DNA from: Cyclobacteriaceae bacterium
Lineage (GTDB): Bacteria > Bacteroidota > Bacteroidia > Cytophagales > Cyclobacteriaceae
DNA: 64,000 nt
Reading direction: 5' to 3'
Assembly: GCA_020436165.1 (NCBI GenBank)
Contig: JAGQYI010000010.1
Coordinates: 124,001 to 188,000, forward strand
In this document: positions 37,580 through 45,173 of the stretch, in pieces
Position numbering within the stretch: the stretch's first letter is position 1
Layout: each line of letters starts with the position of its first letter
Position numbers and translations under genes: made by a program
The notes under the pieces: model-generated
The model's database searches: none
Told to the model about the DNA's origin: nothing
Seen by the model: only the letters and a program-made list of their open reading frames with translations

Positions 37580-38363
37580 AGATATGTACCAGTTTATCAA
37601 CTATTCAACAACTGATGGTGTTACCACCATAACTCTAAACCGGCCAGAGGTATACAATGCCCTAAACGATGAGATAACCTATGAGCTGCAGGATGCTTTT
37701 AAACAAGCTGCCAAAGACGATGAAACAAGGGTTGTGGTTTTTACCGGAGAAGGGAAAGCCTTTTGTTCAGGTCAGGATCTAAAGGCAGCTTCGGGAGTCG
37801 AAAAACGTTCGTTTGCGGAATCGCTTGAAAAAAGATACAACCCGTTGATCAAGCGTATGCGGGAAATGCCTAAACCCATTATTTGCCGGTTGAATGGAGT
37901 GGCAGCTGGTGCTGGTTGCTCTCTGGCACTTGCCAGCGATATAATAGTTGCAGCAGAGGAAGCTTTTTTGGTGGAAGTATTTGTAAATATTGGGCTGGTA
38001 CTCGATTCGGGCTCATCTTATTTCTTGCCAAGGTTGGTAGGCACAGCCAAAGCATTTGAGCTGAGCACTATGGGTAGCAGAATTTATGGTAAAGAAGCTG
38101 TTGAGTTAGGTATTGCCAATAAATGCGTACCTCTTGCAGATTTGAATAAGGCGGTGGAAGAATATACTGAATACTATAAAAATGCGCCCACCAAGGCCAT
38201 CGGCCTTATGAAGAAAATGCTCAATAAATCAGGGAATAGCACCCTGGATGAGATGCTTGAGTATGAAAAGCAATGCCAGGAAATTGCCGGTAGTTCCTCC
38301 GATTATAAAGAAGGAGTCACTGCTTTTCTGGAAAAACGCAAGGCAGCATTTACCGGAAAATAA
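37569..38363 (+). CDS. Enoyl-CoA hydratase/isomerase family protein (PaaG-like)
   Basis: 264 residues. Crotonase fold with the CoA-binding loop GKAFCSGQDL (about 62-71), oxyanion-hole loop NGVAAGAGCSLALASD (109-124) and VNIGLVLDSGSSYFLPRLVG (139-158). Asp146 is in the position of the catalytic Asp of PaaG, an isomerase of the phenylacetate pathway, rather than a hydratase Glu pair. No other paa genes are near, so it may act in fatty-acid or other CoA metabolism. It overlaps the previous gene by 11 bases. Confidence 0.82.
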   Translation: MSTKDMYQFINYSTTDGVTTITLNRPEVYNALNDEITYELQDAFKQAAKDDETRVVVFTGEGKAFCSGQDLKAASGVEKRSFAESLEKRYNPLIKRMREMPKPIICRLNGVAAGAGCSLALASDIIVAAEEAFLVEVFVNIGLVLDSGSSYFLPRLVGTAKAFELSTMGSRIYGKEAVELGIANKCVPLADLNKAVEEYTEYYKNAPTKAIGLMKKMLNKSGNSTLDEMLEYEKQCQEIAGSSSDYKEGVTAFLEKRKAAFTGK

Positions 38364-38366
38364 ACC

Positions 38367-39104
38367 TTAGAATGTTGAGAGCGACATTCCTAGCGTAAAG
38401 GTGGTAGGATTGTCAATTCCCGTAATTTTGTCATTAGTAAAGAAGCTATTGAAACTATAATAGCCCCAGAATGAGAATGGCCCAACACCCAATCGTGCGA
38501 TGGCGCCAAAACGAACCGGGCTCAGATTATAGTTATACAGGTCTTTGTATTTCTTCTTCGATCCGAACTCCTGGTAAACCACTTTGGTTTTGCTGGCCAT
38601 TCTGAAGCCCACTTTACCACCTACAGCCAAAAACCAGCTTCTTTTATGATCATTTTTTCTTGAATGAACTCTGAACTCAAGAGGGATATCGAAGTAATTG
38701 GAGACCAGTTGGGTCTTTTTATAACCACTGATGTTATCGAAATAGGAAATATTTATTAGTGAATCCACTCCGGTGATTCCGCTTATATCCACCAAAGTTA
38801 CGGGGCTGTTAAAAGTGTACTTGTCGGAGCCAATTCCACCTCCAACATTAAACGAAAAGCGAGAAGCTCCCATTCTGAAAGGGAACATATAGTAAATATT
38901 TAGGGAAGGGGATTTCCAATGTTCCAAATCCATAATTCCACTGTTGTCATCAAAATAATTAATGCCATAATCTATCAATATGGAGCCGGGGAAATCTGGA
39001 CTCGGTGTGTACCTGTAGGCAGTTGAAGTAGAATCATTGGTTCCTTGCGCCCATATAGTTGATGAAACCCCTAAAAGGACTGCTGCTAAAAATGCTCGTT
39101 TCAT
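38367..39104 (-). CDS. Outer-membrane beta-barrel protein (PorT-like size)
   Basis: 245 residues. Signal peptide MKRAFLAAVLLGVSSTIWAQ is followed by alternating aromatic/small strands ending in FTLGMSLSTF, whose terminal Phe is the usual outer-membrane insertion signal. About eight strands can be counted (for example SLNIYYMFPF, FSFNVGGGIG, WFLAVGGKVGFRM, RFGAIARLGVGPF), so a small barrel. Function is unknown. It is convergent with the PaaG-like gene, with a 3-base gap. Confidence 0.7.
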   Translation of the reverse strand: MKRAFLAAVLLGVSSTIWAQGTNDSTSTAYRYTPSPDFPGSILIDYGINYFDDNSGIMDLEHWKSPSLNIYYMFPFRMGASRFSFNVGGGIGSDKYTFNSPVTLVDISGITGVDSLINISYFDNISGYKKTQLVSNYFDIPLEFRVHSRKNDHKRSWFLAVGGKVGFRMASKTKVVYQEFGSKKKYKDLYNYNLSPVRFGAIARLGVGPFSFWGYYSFNSFFTNDKITGIDNPTTFTLGMSLSTF

Positions 39105-39213
39105 TAAATTTTTTGTCTTCTTTAACCCTAAATGCTGAGTTTGCTCGAAATGCTTTTTCCTCTCTGCACTTTGAAAATTTCGCTCGCAAATATAGCGCTT
39201 TTTAAAAAAGTAC

Positions 39214-39221
39214 TACATTTG
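39214..39221 (+). promoter_or_regulatory. -7 promoter box for tRNA-Arg
   Basis: TACATTTG followed by CA. It lies 113 bases before the tRNA; no TTG is found at -33. Its first base is the last base of the left 14-bp repeat. Confidence 0.5.
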
Positions 39222-39267
39222 CAGTCCGTTTCATAACGATGAAATAGGAATATTATTTTCTGGCCTC

Positions 39268-39301
39268 GTCCACCTTCGCAACTCACGTTGCTTCGGAGGA
39301 C
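39268..39301. repeat. REP-like palindrome in the tRNA-Arg leader
   Basis: GTCC/GGAC outer arms and GCAAC (39278-39282)/GTTGC (39287-39291) inner arms, with ACCTTC opposite CTTCGG between. It is related in shape to the hairpin before tRNA-Leu. Confidence 0.55.
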
Positions 39302-39333
39302 AAGTAAGAGAAAATATAATTTAAAAAAGTACT

Positions 39334-39407
39334 GGCCTCGTAGCATAACTGAATAGTGCACCTGATTACGGCTCAGGAGGTTACAGGTTTGAATCCTGTC
39401 GAGGTCA
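39334..39407 (+). tRNA. tRNA-Arg (ACG)
   Basis: 74 nt. Acceptor GGCCTCG pairs with CGAGGTC (one G-T). The anticodon stem-loop CCTGA-TTACGGC-TCAGG has anticodon ACG (read as ICG), and the T arm is ACAGG-TTTGAAT-CCTGT. The discriminator is A and no CCA is encoded. Its 3' end is repeated with one mismatch at 44986-45003. Confidence 0.94.
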
Positions 39408-39409
39408 CT
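39392..39409 (+). repeat. Candidate left attachment site (tRNA-Arg 3' end)
   Basis: AATCCTGTCGAGGTCACT covers the T-arm 3' strand, acceptor 3' strand and two following bases. A copy with one mismatch (A for G) is at 44986-45003, beyond the DAB genes. Confidence 0.55.
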
Positions 39410-39414
39410 AAAAC

Positions 39415-39444
39415 AAAAAAGGCGCTCATTTGGGTGCCTTTTTT
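39415..39444 (+). terminator. Terminator after tRNA-Arg
   Basis: A run, GGCGCTC, ATTT loop, GGGTGCC and T run form a stem of 7 bp (with G-T pairs) extended by A-T pairs. Confidence 0.85.
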
Positions 39445-39495
39445 GTTTTATGTGAGTTGAAAGTAGATTAAACCTGGTTGAAATCGAGTGTAGCG

Positions 39496-39506
39496 AGATT
39501 CACAAG
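39496..39506 (+). repeat. 11-bp repeat left of the DAB genes
   Basis: AGATTCACAAG, repeated in the same orientation at 44946-44956. The two copies bracket exactly the regulator and DAB genes. Confidence 0.4.
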
Positions 39507-39572
39507 AGCTTTTGTAAGTGGTTGTTGGGGTAAATAATCCAGACAAAATTATAAGCGTAATTGATTAATGTA

Positions 39573-40469
39573 TTATTTATAATCCAGGTACCATTTAAAA
39601 TACTTTTCCAGAATTATTGATTTTTCATTTTGGACAAACTCTAAATAAGCTTTAGCTACCTGCGAGAGCTTTTTATTTTTAAGCCAAATCATTCTCCAAT
39701 AGGTTGTTAATGGGAGGTTTTTTTTATCGATAATTTTCAAAGAACCATCAAGTAATTCATTCTTGATACCGATAAGTGGAATAATAGAATGGCCGAGCCC
39801 TGCTAATAATGCTTGCTTTACTGCCTCGTTTGAAGTTAGTTCAATCTTTTTTCGCTTTTTGGTGCTACTTTCCTGAAAGTAATTTTCCATTTCTTTTCGT
39901 GTAGCAGATCCTTCTTCTCTGAAAATCAACGTACTTTTTTTAGTATAATTTTCAGAATTTCCGACTAGATATAGTTTGTTTTCCAAGAGTAATTCTTCAT
40001 TAACCTCAAGATCATCCGGCAGTTTAGAAACGATGGCAAAGTCTATCTCATTGTTTCGAAGGCTTTCTACTACTTTCGATTTATTGGTAACATCAAGTAC
40101 TAAATCAATTCCGTTATAGAGTTCCAGAAAGTCAGTAAGAAAGAACGGGATAACATACTTACCTGTAGATGCTGAAGATAACTTTAGTCGGCCTGTTAAC
40201 AGGCCTTCATATTCTTTTGTTTTATACTTTAGCTCCTCTATGCTATTGAAGATTCGTTCAATTATTCCGGCTACCTCATAACCAAATTCAGTGATATGCA
40301 GGTTTCTTCCAATCACTTCTGTTAGAGGCATATCAAATTGAGCCTGAAAATTTTTCAGCTGTATAGATACGGCAGGTTGGGTCATAAAAAGTCCCTCAGA
40401 TGCCTTTGTAATGCTCTGTGTCTCAACAATTTTCAGGAATACTCTAAGCTGATTAATGGTATAATTCAT
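39573..40469 (-). CDS. LysR-type transcriptional regulator of the DAB operon
   Basis: 298 residues. The N-terminal winged HTH (residues 3-62: LRVFLKIVETQSITKASEGL, MTQPAVSIQLKNFQ) and the type 2 periplasmic-binding-like effector domain (about 90-295) are those of LysR regulators. The HTH region is closest in feel to the CbbR/CmpR/CcmR group that controls carbon fixation and inorganic-carbon uptake genes, which fits its divergent position next to dabB-dabA. Effector is unknown. The 82-bp AT-rich intergenic region should hold its operator. It is probably an activator of dabB and an autorepressor; both are inference. Confidence 0.85.
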   Translation of the reverse strand: MNYTINQLRVFLKIVETQSITKASEGLFMTQPAVSIQLKNFQAQFDMPLTEVIGRNLHITEFGYEVAGIIERIFNSIEELKYKTKEYEGLLTGRLKLSSASTGKYVIPFFLTDFLELYNGIDLVLDVTNKSKVVESLRNNEIDFAIVSKLPDDLEVNEELLLENKLYLVGNSENYTKKSTLIFREEGSATRKEMENYFQESSTKKRKKIELTSNEAVKQALLAGLGHSIIPLIGIKNELLDGSLKIIDKKNLPLTTYWRMIWLKNKKLSQVAKAYLEFVQNEKSIILEKYFKWYLDYK

Positions 40470-40551
40470 AAAATATATTTATGGATATCATTATAAATAT
40501 AAATAAAAATATATGAATTCGTTGAAATAGTTTTGTCAAAAATTCAGAACT
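40470..40551. promoter_or_regulatory. Divergent LysR-dabB control region
   Basis: Very AT-rich. A TAGTTTTG -7 box at 40528-40535 serves dabB, but no TTG lies at the -33 distance, as expected for an activator-dependent promoter. Interrupted inverted repeats around ATTTATGGATATCATTATAA (40479-40498) have the T-N11-A form of LysR sites. The DAB operon would then respond to the adjacent regulator. Confidence 0.5.
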
Positions 40552-42108
40552 ATGAATACAGTTATCGGTTTCGTTTTTCTTCTTCCGACAGTAGTTTATC
40601 TATTGTCAGGATTTTTAAGTAGGTCAGGAAAACGTTTGAATGTTATTCAAAAAACGGTAAGTGCAACATCCTATTTTTCAATACTCTCTGCGATTATTGG
40701 TGCTGCATGGTTACTTATGTTTGAACCAATAGAAGCCAACTTTTTTAGTTTAAAAGGGTTAGGGTTTAGCCTTAGGGTTGATCCACTAAGCGTTCTAATG
40801 TATTCCATGATTTCGATAATTGCATTAGTGGTTATACGATACAGTAAAAATTATCTTGAAGGTGATACTCGCCAGGGATTGTTCTTTTACAGATTGGCTG
40901 TAACTATTGCTTTTGTTCAATTACTGGTGTTATCTGGTAATTTGGTAACCGTTTTTATTGCATGGGTTGGCACAAGCCTGGGGTTGCATAAATTATTGAT
41001 TTTTTACCCTGAACGTAAAAAGGCCCAGCTGGCCGCGCGAAAAAAATTCATAATCGCTCGTGTAGCAGACATTACCTTGTTGACGGCTTTTGTACTAATT
41101 TACAATCAGTTTGGTACGGGCGATCTCGGCAATATTTTCAAAAATCTTGCTGCCTTTGGTTCGGATTCATTGCCCCTTCAACTTAAGCTGGCTGGCATTT
41201 TACTGGTGATTACTGCTGGTTTAAAATCGGTTCAAATCCCTTTCCATGGTTGGTTACTGGATGTAATGGAAACCCCAACTCCTGTTTCTGCCTTGCTACA
41301 TGCAGGGTTGCTCAATGCAGGACCGTTTTTGATTATCAGATTCTCGCATTTAATAGATATAGCAAATGAGGCATCCATATTCTTATTGGTTATGGGAGCT
41401 GCCAGTGCTTTGTTTGGAGCAATTGTTTCAACAACCCAACCAACCATAAAAACTGCACTTGCGTATTCAAGCATTGGCCATATGGGTTTTACACTTATGG
41501 TGTGTGGGCTGGGGGTTTACTCTGCCTCATTACTACACTTAGTAGCACATTCTTTTTACAAGGCGCATTCATTCCTTTCTTCGGGAAGTCTGGTTGATCA
41601 GATTCAGACTAAAAGCGCCACGTATAATTCAAGGCTAATGAACCATTGGAGAATTCTTCTGGCACTAATCAGCTCCATTCTTGTATATGCGGTAATTGCT
41701 TATCTGTGGGGTGTTTCGGCAAATACAGAATTTCAATTGCTAGTTATTAGTACCATCATATTCTTTGGAATCCTATTGCTGCAAATCAATACGCTGGATT
41801 CCAAAAACCTGGTACTATCCATTAGTTATCTTCTGATAGGTTCAGTAGTTGTGATCAATGCCTTTTTCTTATTCGAAAACCTGTTCGAATTTATACTAGG
41901 TAGTCAAGTGCCCGAAATACGAAACCCGAACTCGGTTACTGTTAATATTTCTCTGCTTATTCTGCTTGTTTTCTTCCTGGTTGTGTTAAGTCAGGTGTAT
42001 TACCCTCAAATAAAAAACCTCAAAGCAGTTAGGCACCTGGAAGTACATTTTAAAAACGGATTGTACTTCAATTCAATGTTCGACAGATTGATGAACTCAT
42101 TAAAATGA
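40552..42108 (+). CDS. dabB: DAB inorganic-carbon transporter, membrane subunit DabB
   Basis: 518 residues with 13 or so membrane helices of the proton-translocating antiporter family (NuoL/MrpA type). LSGNLVTVFIAWVGTSLGLHKLLIFY (about 125-150) is followed by a Lys-bearing helix, VETPTPVSALLHAGLLNAGPFLIIRF (about 240-265) and YSSIGHMGFTLMVCGLGVYSASLLHLVAHSFYKAHSFL (about 305-345). With DabA it forms a proton-gradient-driven CO2 to bicarbonate trap at the inner membrane. It is not complex I: no other nuo genes are near, and the partner is DUF2309. It lies 33 bases before dabA. Confidence 0.9.
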   Translation: MNTVIGFVFLLPTVVYLLSGFLSRSGKRLNVIQKTVSATSYFSILSAIIGAAWLLMFEPIEANFFSLKGLGFSLRVDPLSVLMYSMISIIALVVIRYSKNYLEGDTRQGLFFYRLAVTIAFVQLLVLSGNLVTVFIAWVGTSLGLHKLLIFYPERKKAQLAARKKFIIARVADITLLTAFVLIYNQFGTGDLGNIFKNLAAFGSDSLPLQLKLAGILLVITAGLKSVQIPFHGWLLDVMETPTPVSALLHAGLLNAGPFLIIRFSHLIDIANEASIFLLVMGAASALFGAIVSTTQPTIKTALAYSSIGHMGFTLMVCGLGVYSASLLHLVAHSFYKAHSFLSSGSLVDQIQTKSATYNSRLMNHWRILLALISSILVYAVIAYLWGVSANTEFQLLVISTIIFFGILLLQINTLDSKNLVLSISYLLIGSVVVINAFFLFENLFEFILGSQVPEIRNPNSVTVNISLLILLVFFLVVLSQVYYPQIKNLKAVRHLEVHFKNGLYFNSMFDRLMNSLK

Positions 42109-42141
42109 TTCCGTTTATAAGCCATCATAAAAACTCATAGT

Positions 42142-44595
42142 ATGCAAAAATCAAGTATCAACGAAGCAGTTCAAAAAGCATGTAAGAGGATAGCTCCTGC
42201 CTGGCCCCTGAAAAATATTGTGGCTGTTAATCCCTATTTGGGTTTTACGGATACCACATTTGACGAAGCAGCAAGGCTCTTCAAAAAAAGAGGTGATATT
42301 AAGTTAACCATGCCACTTAGTTTTTACATTGAACAAATAAAAAAAGGCTTCATTGAAAAGGAGGATATTGACTTAGTACTGGAAAATAGAGACAAAAATC
42401 TAGACGATTATGCAGGCTTGATGAATGAACTCGAGCATTTGCCAAATCAGCCGGAAAAGGAAAAGAGTGAAAACCTATGTTTTATTGATGCCTACTCTAC
42501 TACTTCAGGTAAAAACTGGAATCAGTTCATGGTTGATAAGGTTTCATCCTGGGCTTCTTGCTTCTTTGATGAATATGTTGCTCAATGGAATGGGAACGAC
42601 ACCTCTTTGTCACTTTTTCTTTCATGGAAAAAAGAAGCTGAAATAGATTTTTCACCGGAGGTTATGGGGTTGAAAAACTTCAGAAAAACGATCAAACTCC
42701 TTCCAGATGACTATGAAGATTTTACAACTGCTTTTCTGGGAGAGCTTAAATTAGATGAGGAAGAGGCAGAGACGTATTTGCATACCTTGCTGTTGAAAAC
42801 GATAGGTTGGTCTTCTTACATTTCGGGCCTTGATTTTAACAATACGGTTTATAGTAGAAGTACCGAAAGGTTGAAAGAGTTCTTAGCAGTGCTTTTAGCC
42901 TGGGAATATTATTTTTTTACTACTGGTTCCACAGAAGTGAAAGAAGCCTGGTACAAGCAATATAGTACTGTTTCTTCCCAAAAAGATTTTGAAAATGAAT
43001 CTCTTGAAGCAGAGCTCTTGTTACAAGATGCATACGATTTTGCCTGTCAAAGAGTATTAGCGCAGAACTTCAAGAACGGTAAAACCAGTAATTCGAATAC
43101 AAAGGTGCAAGCACAAATGGTGTTTTGTATAGACGTGCGTTCAGAAATTTACCGAAGAAACCTGGAGACGGTAGACCCGACCATAGAAACGCTAGGGTTT
43201 GCAGGATTTTTTGGATTCCCAATAAATTATGTGCCACTGGGTCATAGCGAGGGTAAAAACCAATGCCCTGCGTTAATACCCTCACAGGTAACAGTTAGAG
43301 AAACAACTGTTAATAATGAAAATGCACTAAAAAGAAGGATATCGCGGCATCAGGTGGGTAAAACATGGAAGAAGTTTAAATCAGGGGCCGTTACTTCGTT
43401 TGGTTTTGTTAGCCCACTGGGCCTAACATTTTTACCAAAAATTCTATCAAACGCATTTAGTTTCTCTCGACCTGTAGAGGACCCACGTACCGATGGGCTT
43501 AAAAAATGGTTGAGTAAAGGAATTGACCTAGATCTTTCATCCATTTCACTTGATCAGAAAGTGGCCATGGCCGCTTCTGCCTTAACCAGCATGGGTATAA
43601 AGGATAATTTTGCTCCCATTGTTTTAATTGCCGGCCATGGATCAACATCGGTTAATAATCCACATGCCTCAGGCTTAGACTGCGGTGCTTGTGGTGGCCA
43701 TTCCGGTGAGAAAAATGCACTGACTGCACAACTTGTATTGAACGATTCTTCCGTTCGAGAGGCTTTGATAGAAAAGGGCATCGGTATTCCTGATGAGACC
43801 TTATTTGTTGCGTGTGTTCACGATACAACAACCGATGTTGTTAGCATTATAAATGAACGTATGATCCCTGAGGGTCACCTTCAACGTATTGAATCAATCA
43901 AGCAATCGTTGGAAAGGGCTGGAGAGTTGGCAAGGTTAGAGCGCTCTCATAGATTGGGTATTGATTCTCAAAATCCGGAACAAATCAAAGATTTGTTTAT
44001 AGATCGCACCAAAGACTGGGCGCAGGTACGGCCGGAATGGGGGCTGGCAGGCTGCAATTCGTTTGTTATTGCCCCACGCCACCGAACACAAGGTATAGAT
44101 CTGCAAGGAAAGACGTTTTTGCATTCCTATAATTGGAGAATGGACAGCGAGTTTAGGATCCTTGAAGGCATAATGACAGCTCCAATGGTTGTTACCAGTT
44201 GGATAAACCTGCAGTATTACGCTAGTTCTGTTGACAACCAACATTTTGGAGCGGGCAATAAAACCTTGCACAATGTAACAGGAGGGATAGGCGTTCTTGA
44301 AGGCTCGAGTGGTGATTTAAGAATTGGGTTGCCACTGCAATCTGTACATAATGGAGAAACCCTGGAACACCTGCCTCAACGATTGAGTGTTGTCATAGAG
44401 GCTCCAATTGAAGCCATAAACGACATTCTTGAAAGAAATGAAAACATCAGGCAATTGTGCGACAACTCCTGGATTACGCTGCTCCAGCTTGACGATAGCG
44501 GTAGAATTCGTTACCGGTATAAGCAAAATTATGCGTGGGAAATGTTTGAGAAATCCAGGAATAAAATTGAAAATAAAGTATTAGAAACCATATAA
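42142..44595 (+). CDS. dabA: DAB inorganic-carbon transporter, DabA (DUF2309)
   Basis: 817 residues. Cytoplasmic, beta-carbonic-anhydrase-like partner of DabB. The zinc site is readable: VFCIDVRSE gives Cys329 and Asp331, IAGHGSTS gives His499, and SGLDCGACGGH gives Cys514. The C-x-D pair and the 15-residue His-to-Cys spacing equal those reported for Halothiobacillus DabA. The N-terminal WPLKNIVAVNPYLGF and GWSSYISGLDFNN are also family blocks. It hydrates CO2 vectorially so bicarbonate accumulates inside. In a likely heterotroph it would feed bicarbonate to carboxylases. All key residues are intact, so the gene should be functional. Confidence 0.93.
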   Translation: MQKSSINEAVQKACKRIAPAWPLKNIVAVNPYLGFTDTTFDEAARLFKKRGDIKLTMPLSFYIEQIKKGFIEKEDIDLVLENRDKNLDDYAGLMNELEHLPNQPEKEKSENLCFIDAYSTTSGKNWNQFMVDKVSSWASCFFDEYVAQWNGNDTSLSLFLSWKKEAEIDFSPEVMGLKNFRKTIKLLPDDYEDFTTAFLGELKLDEEEAETYLHTLLLKTIGWSSYISGLDFNNTVYSRSTERLKEFLAVLLAWEYYFFTTGSTEVKEAWYKQYSTVSSQKDFENESLEAELLLQDAYDFACQRVLAQNFKNGKTSNSNTKVQAQMVFCIDVRSEIYRRNLETVDPTIETLGFAGFFGFPINYVPLGHSEGKNQCPALIPSQVTVRETTVNNENALKRRISRHQVGKTWKKFKSGAVTSFGFVSPLGLTFLPKILSNAFSFSRPVEDPRTDGLKKWLSKGIDLDLSSISLDQKVAMAASALTSMGIKDNFAPIVLIAGHGSTSVNNPHASGLDCGACGGHSGEKNALTAQLVLNDSSVREALIEKGIGIPDETLFVACVHDTTTDVVSIINERMIPEGHLQRIESIKQSLERAGELARLERSHRLGIDSQNPEQIKDLFIDRTKDWAQVRPEWGLAGCNSFVIAPRHRTQGIDLQGKTFLHSYNWRMDSEFRILEGIMTAPMVVTSWINLQYYASSVDNQHFGAGNKTLHNVTGGIGVLEGSSGDLRIGLPLQSVHNGETLEHLPQRLSVVIEAPIEAINDILERNENIRQLCDNSWITLLQLDDSGRIRYRYKQNYAWEMFEKSRNKIENKVLETI

Positions 44596-44605
44596 ATTCT
44601 TACCA

Positions 44606-44926
44606 ATGAAACCAATAAACATTACGTTCGAAGATTACGAATTATCACAACAAGAGTCAAAGGAGTTGCTGGTTACTATTATTGACAGCCGCATTAATCA
44701 GCATAAAATCGAGTACCTATCTAATTGGGAAAAGGACCATACAATTTCTTCCGAACCAACGGATGAACGTATGGATGCTCTTGAGTCAGTAAAAAATGAG
44801 TTGACAAAAGCAATAGAAGAAAACGATTCAGATGAGTTCGATTTTACTATTTCGGTTATGGTTAAACCAAAACGTAAAAAAGAGATGGCCAAAAGAATAC
44901 TGGAATACTCTGAAAATCATAATTAG
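44606..44926 (+). CDS. Small acidic protein, third gene of the DAB operon
   Basis: 106 residues, rich in Glu, Asp, Lys and Ser, with no membrane segment or signal. Predicted layout: a beta start (INITFEDYELSQQE), helix, charged loop (SSEPTDERMDALES), helix, a strand DEFDFTISVMVKP and a basic helix. No PII, STAS or carbonic-anhydrase motif is seen and I recognise no family. It follows dabA by 10 bases, so it is co-expressed and may be a regulator or assembly partner of the DAB complex (inference). Confidence 0.65.
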   Translation: MKPINITFEDYELSQQESKELLVTIIDSRINQHKIEYLSNWEKDHTISSEPTDERMDALESVKNELTKAIEENDSDEFDFTISVMVKPKRKKEMAKRILEYSENHN

Positions 44927-44945
44927 GTGGAAATTTATTGAAGAA

Positions 44946-44956
44946 AGATTCACAAG
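44946..44956 (+). repeat. 11-bp repeat right of the DAB genes
   Basis: AGATTCACAAG, same orientation as at 39496-39506. It lies 19 bases after the last DAB-operon gene. Confidence 0.4.
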
Positions 44957-44985
44957 GGAATGAGCGCCTGGCAGTGTGTATGAGT

Positions 44986-45003
44986 AATCCTGTCAAGGTC
45001 ACT
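44986..45003 (+). repeat. Candidate right attachment site (copy of tRNA-Arg 3' end)
   Basis: AATCCTGTCAAGGTCACT matches 17 of 18 bases of the tRNA-Arg 3' end at 39392-39409 in the same orientation. No tRNA precedes it, but a terminator follows, as after the real tRNA. It marks the far side of the DAB segment. Confidence 0.6.
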
Positions 45004-45011
45004 TTACTATC

Positions 45012-45042
45012 AAGGAGTTAGAGAATATTTGACTCCTTTTTT
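45012..45042 (+). terminator. Terminator after the tRNA-Arg tail copy
   Basis: AAGGAGT (45012-45018) and ACTCCTT (45032-45038) enclose a 13-base loop and run into TTTTTT. It could also end the DAB transcript. No gene is seen in the rest of 44927-45173. Confidence 0.7.
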
Positions 45043-45173
45043 ATTCTATAGACATACAATTTAGCATACATGCTTAACGAAATACGCTTATTTAATCTAA
45101 GATAAGAATACACAAAAACATTAGTTTTAGGGTTAAAAGCTTAACATTTTTGCTATTTACTAAAACTACTTTA

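Larger units (their letters stand above)
39201..39333 (+). repeat. 14-bp direct repeat flanking an insert before tRNA-Arg
   Basis: TTTAAAAAAGTACT occurs at 39201-39214 and again at 39320-39333, directly before the tRNA. The segment between them also holds GGCCTCGT (39262-39269), identical to the first eight bases of tRNA-Arg, and a palindrome. The layout suggests a duplication or insertion in the tRNA leader. Confidence 0.65.

Noticed and set aside
39128-39361. Minus-strand ORF in the tRNA-Arg leader
   Set aside because: It is composed of promoter, repeat and tRNA sequence; no start signal or protein-like pattern is present.
40552-42108. NuoL-like gene as part of respiratory complex I or an Mrp antiporter
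   Set aside because: No other nuo or mrp genes are adjacent, and the partner is a DUF2309 protein with the full DabA zinc site, so DabB is the better call.
44606-44926. Third DAB gene as a PII-type regulator
   Set aside because: The size is right, but the PII T-loop and B/C-loop motifs are not present.
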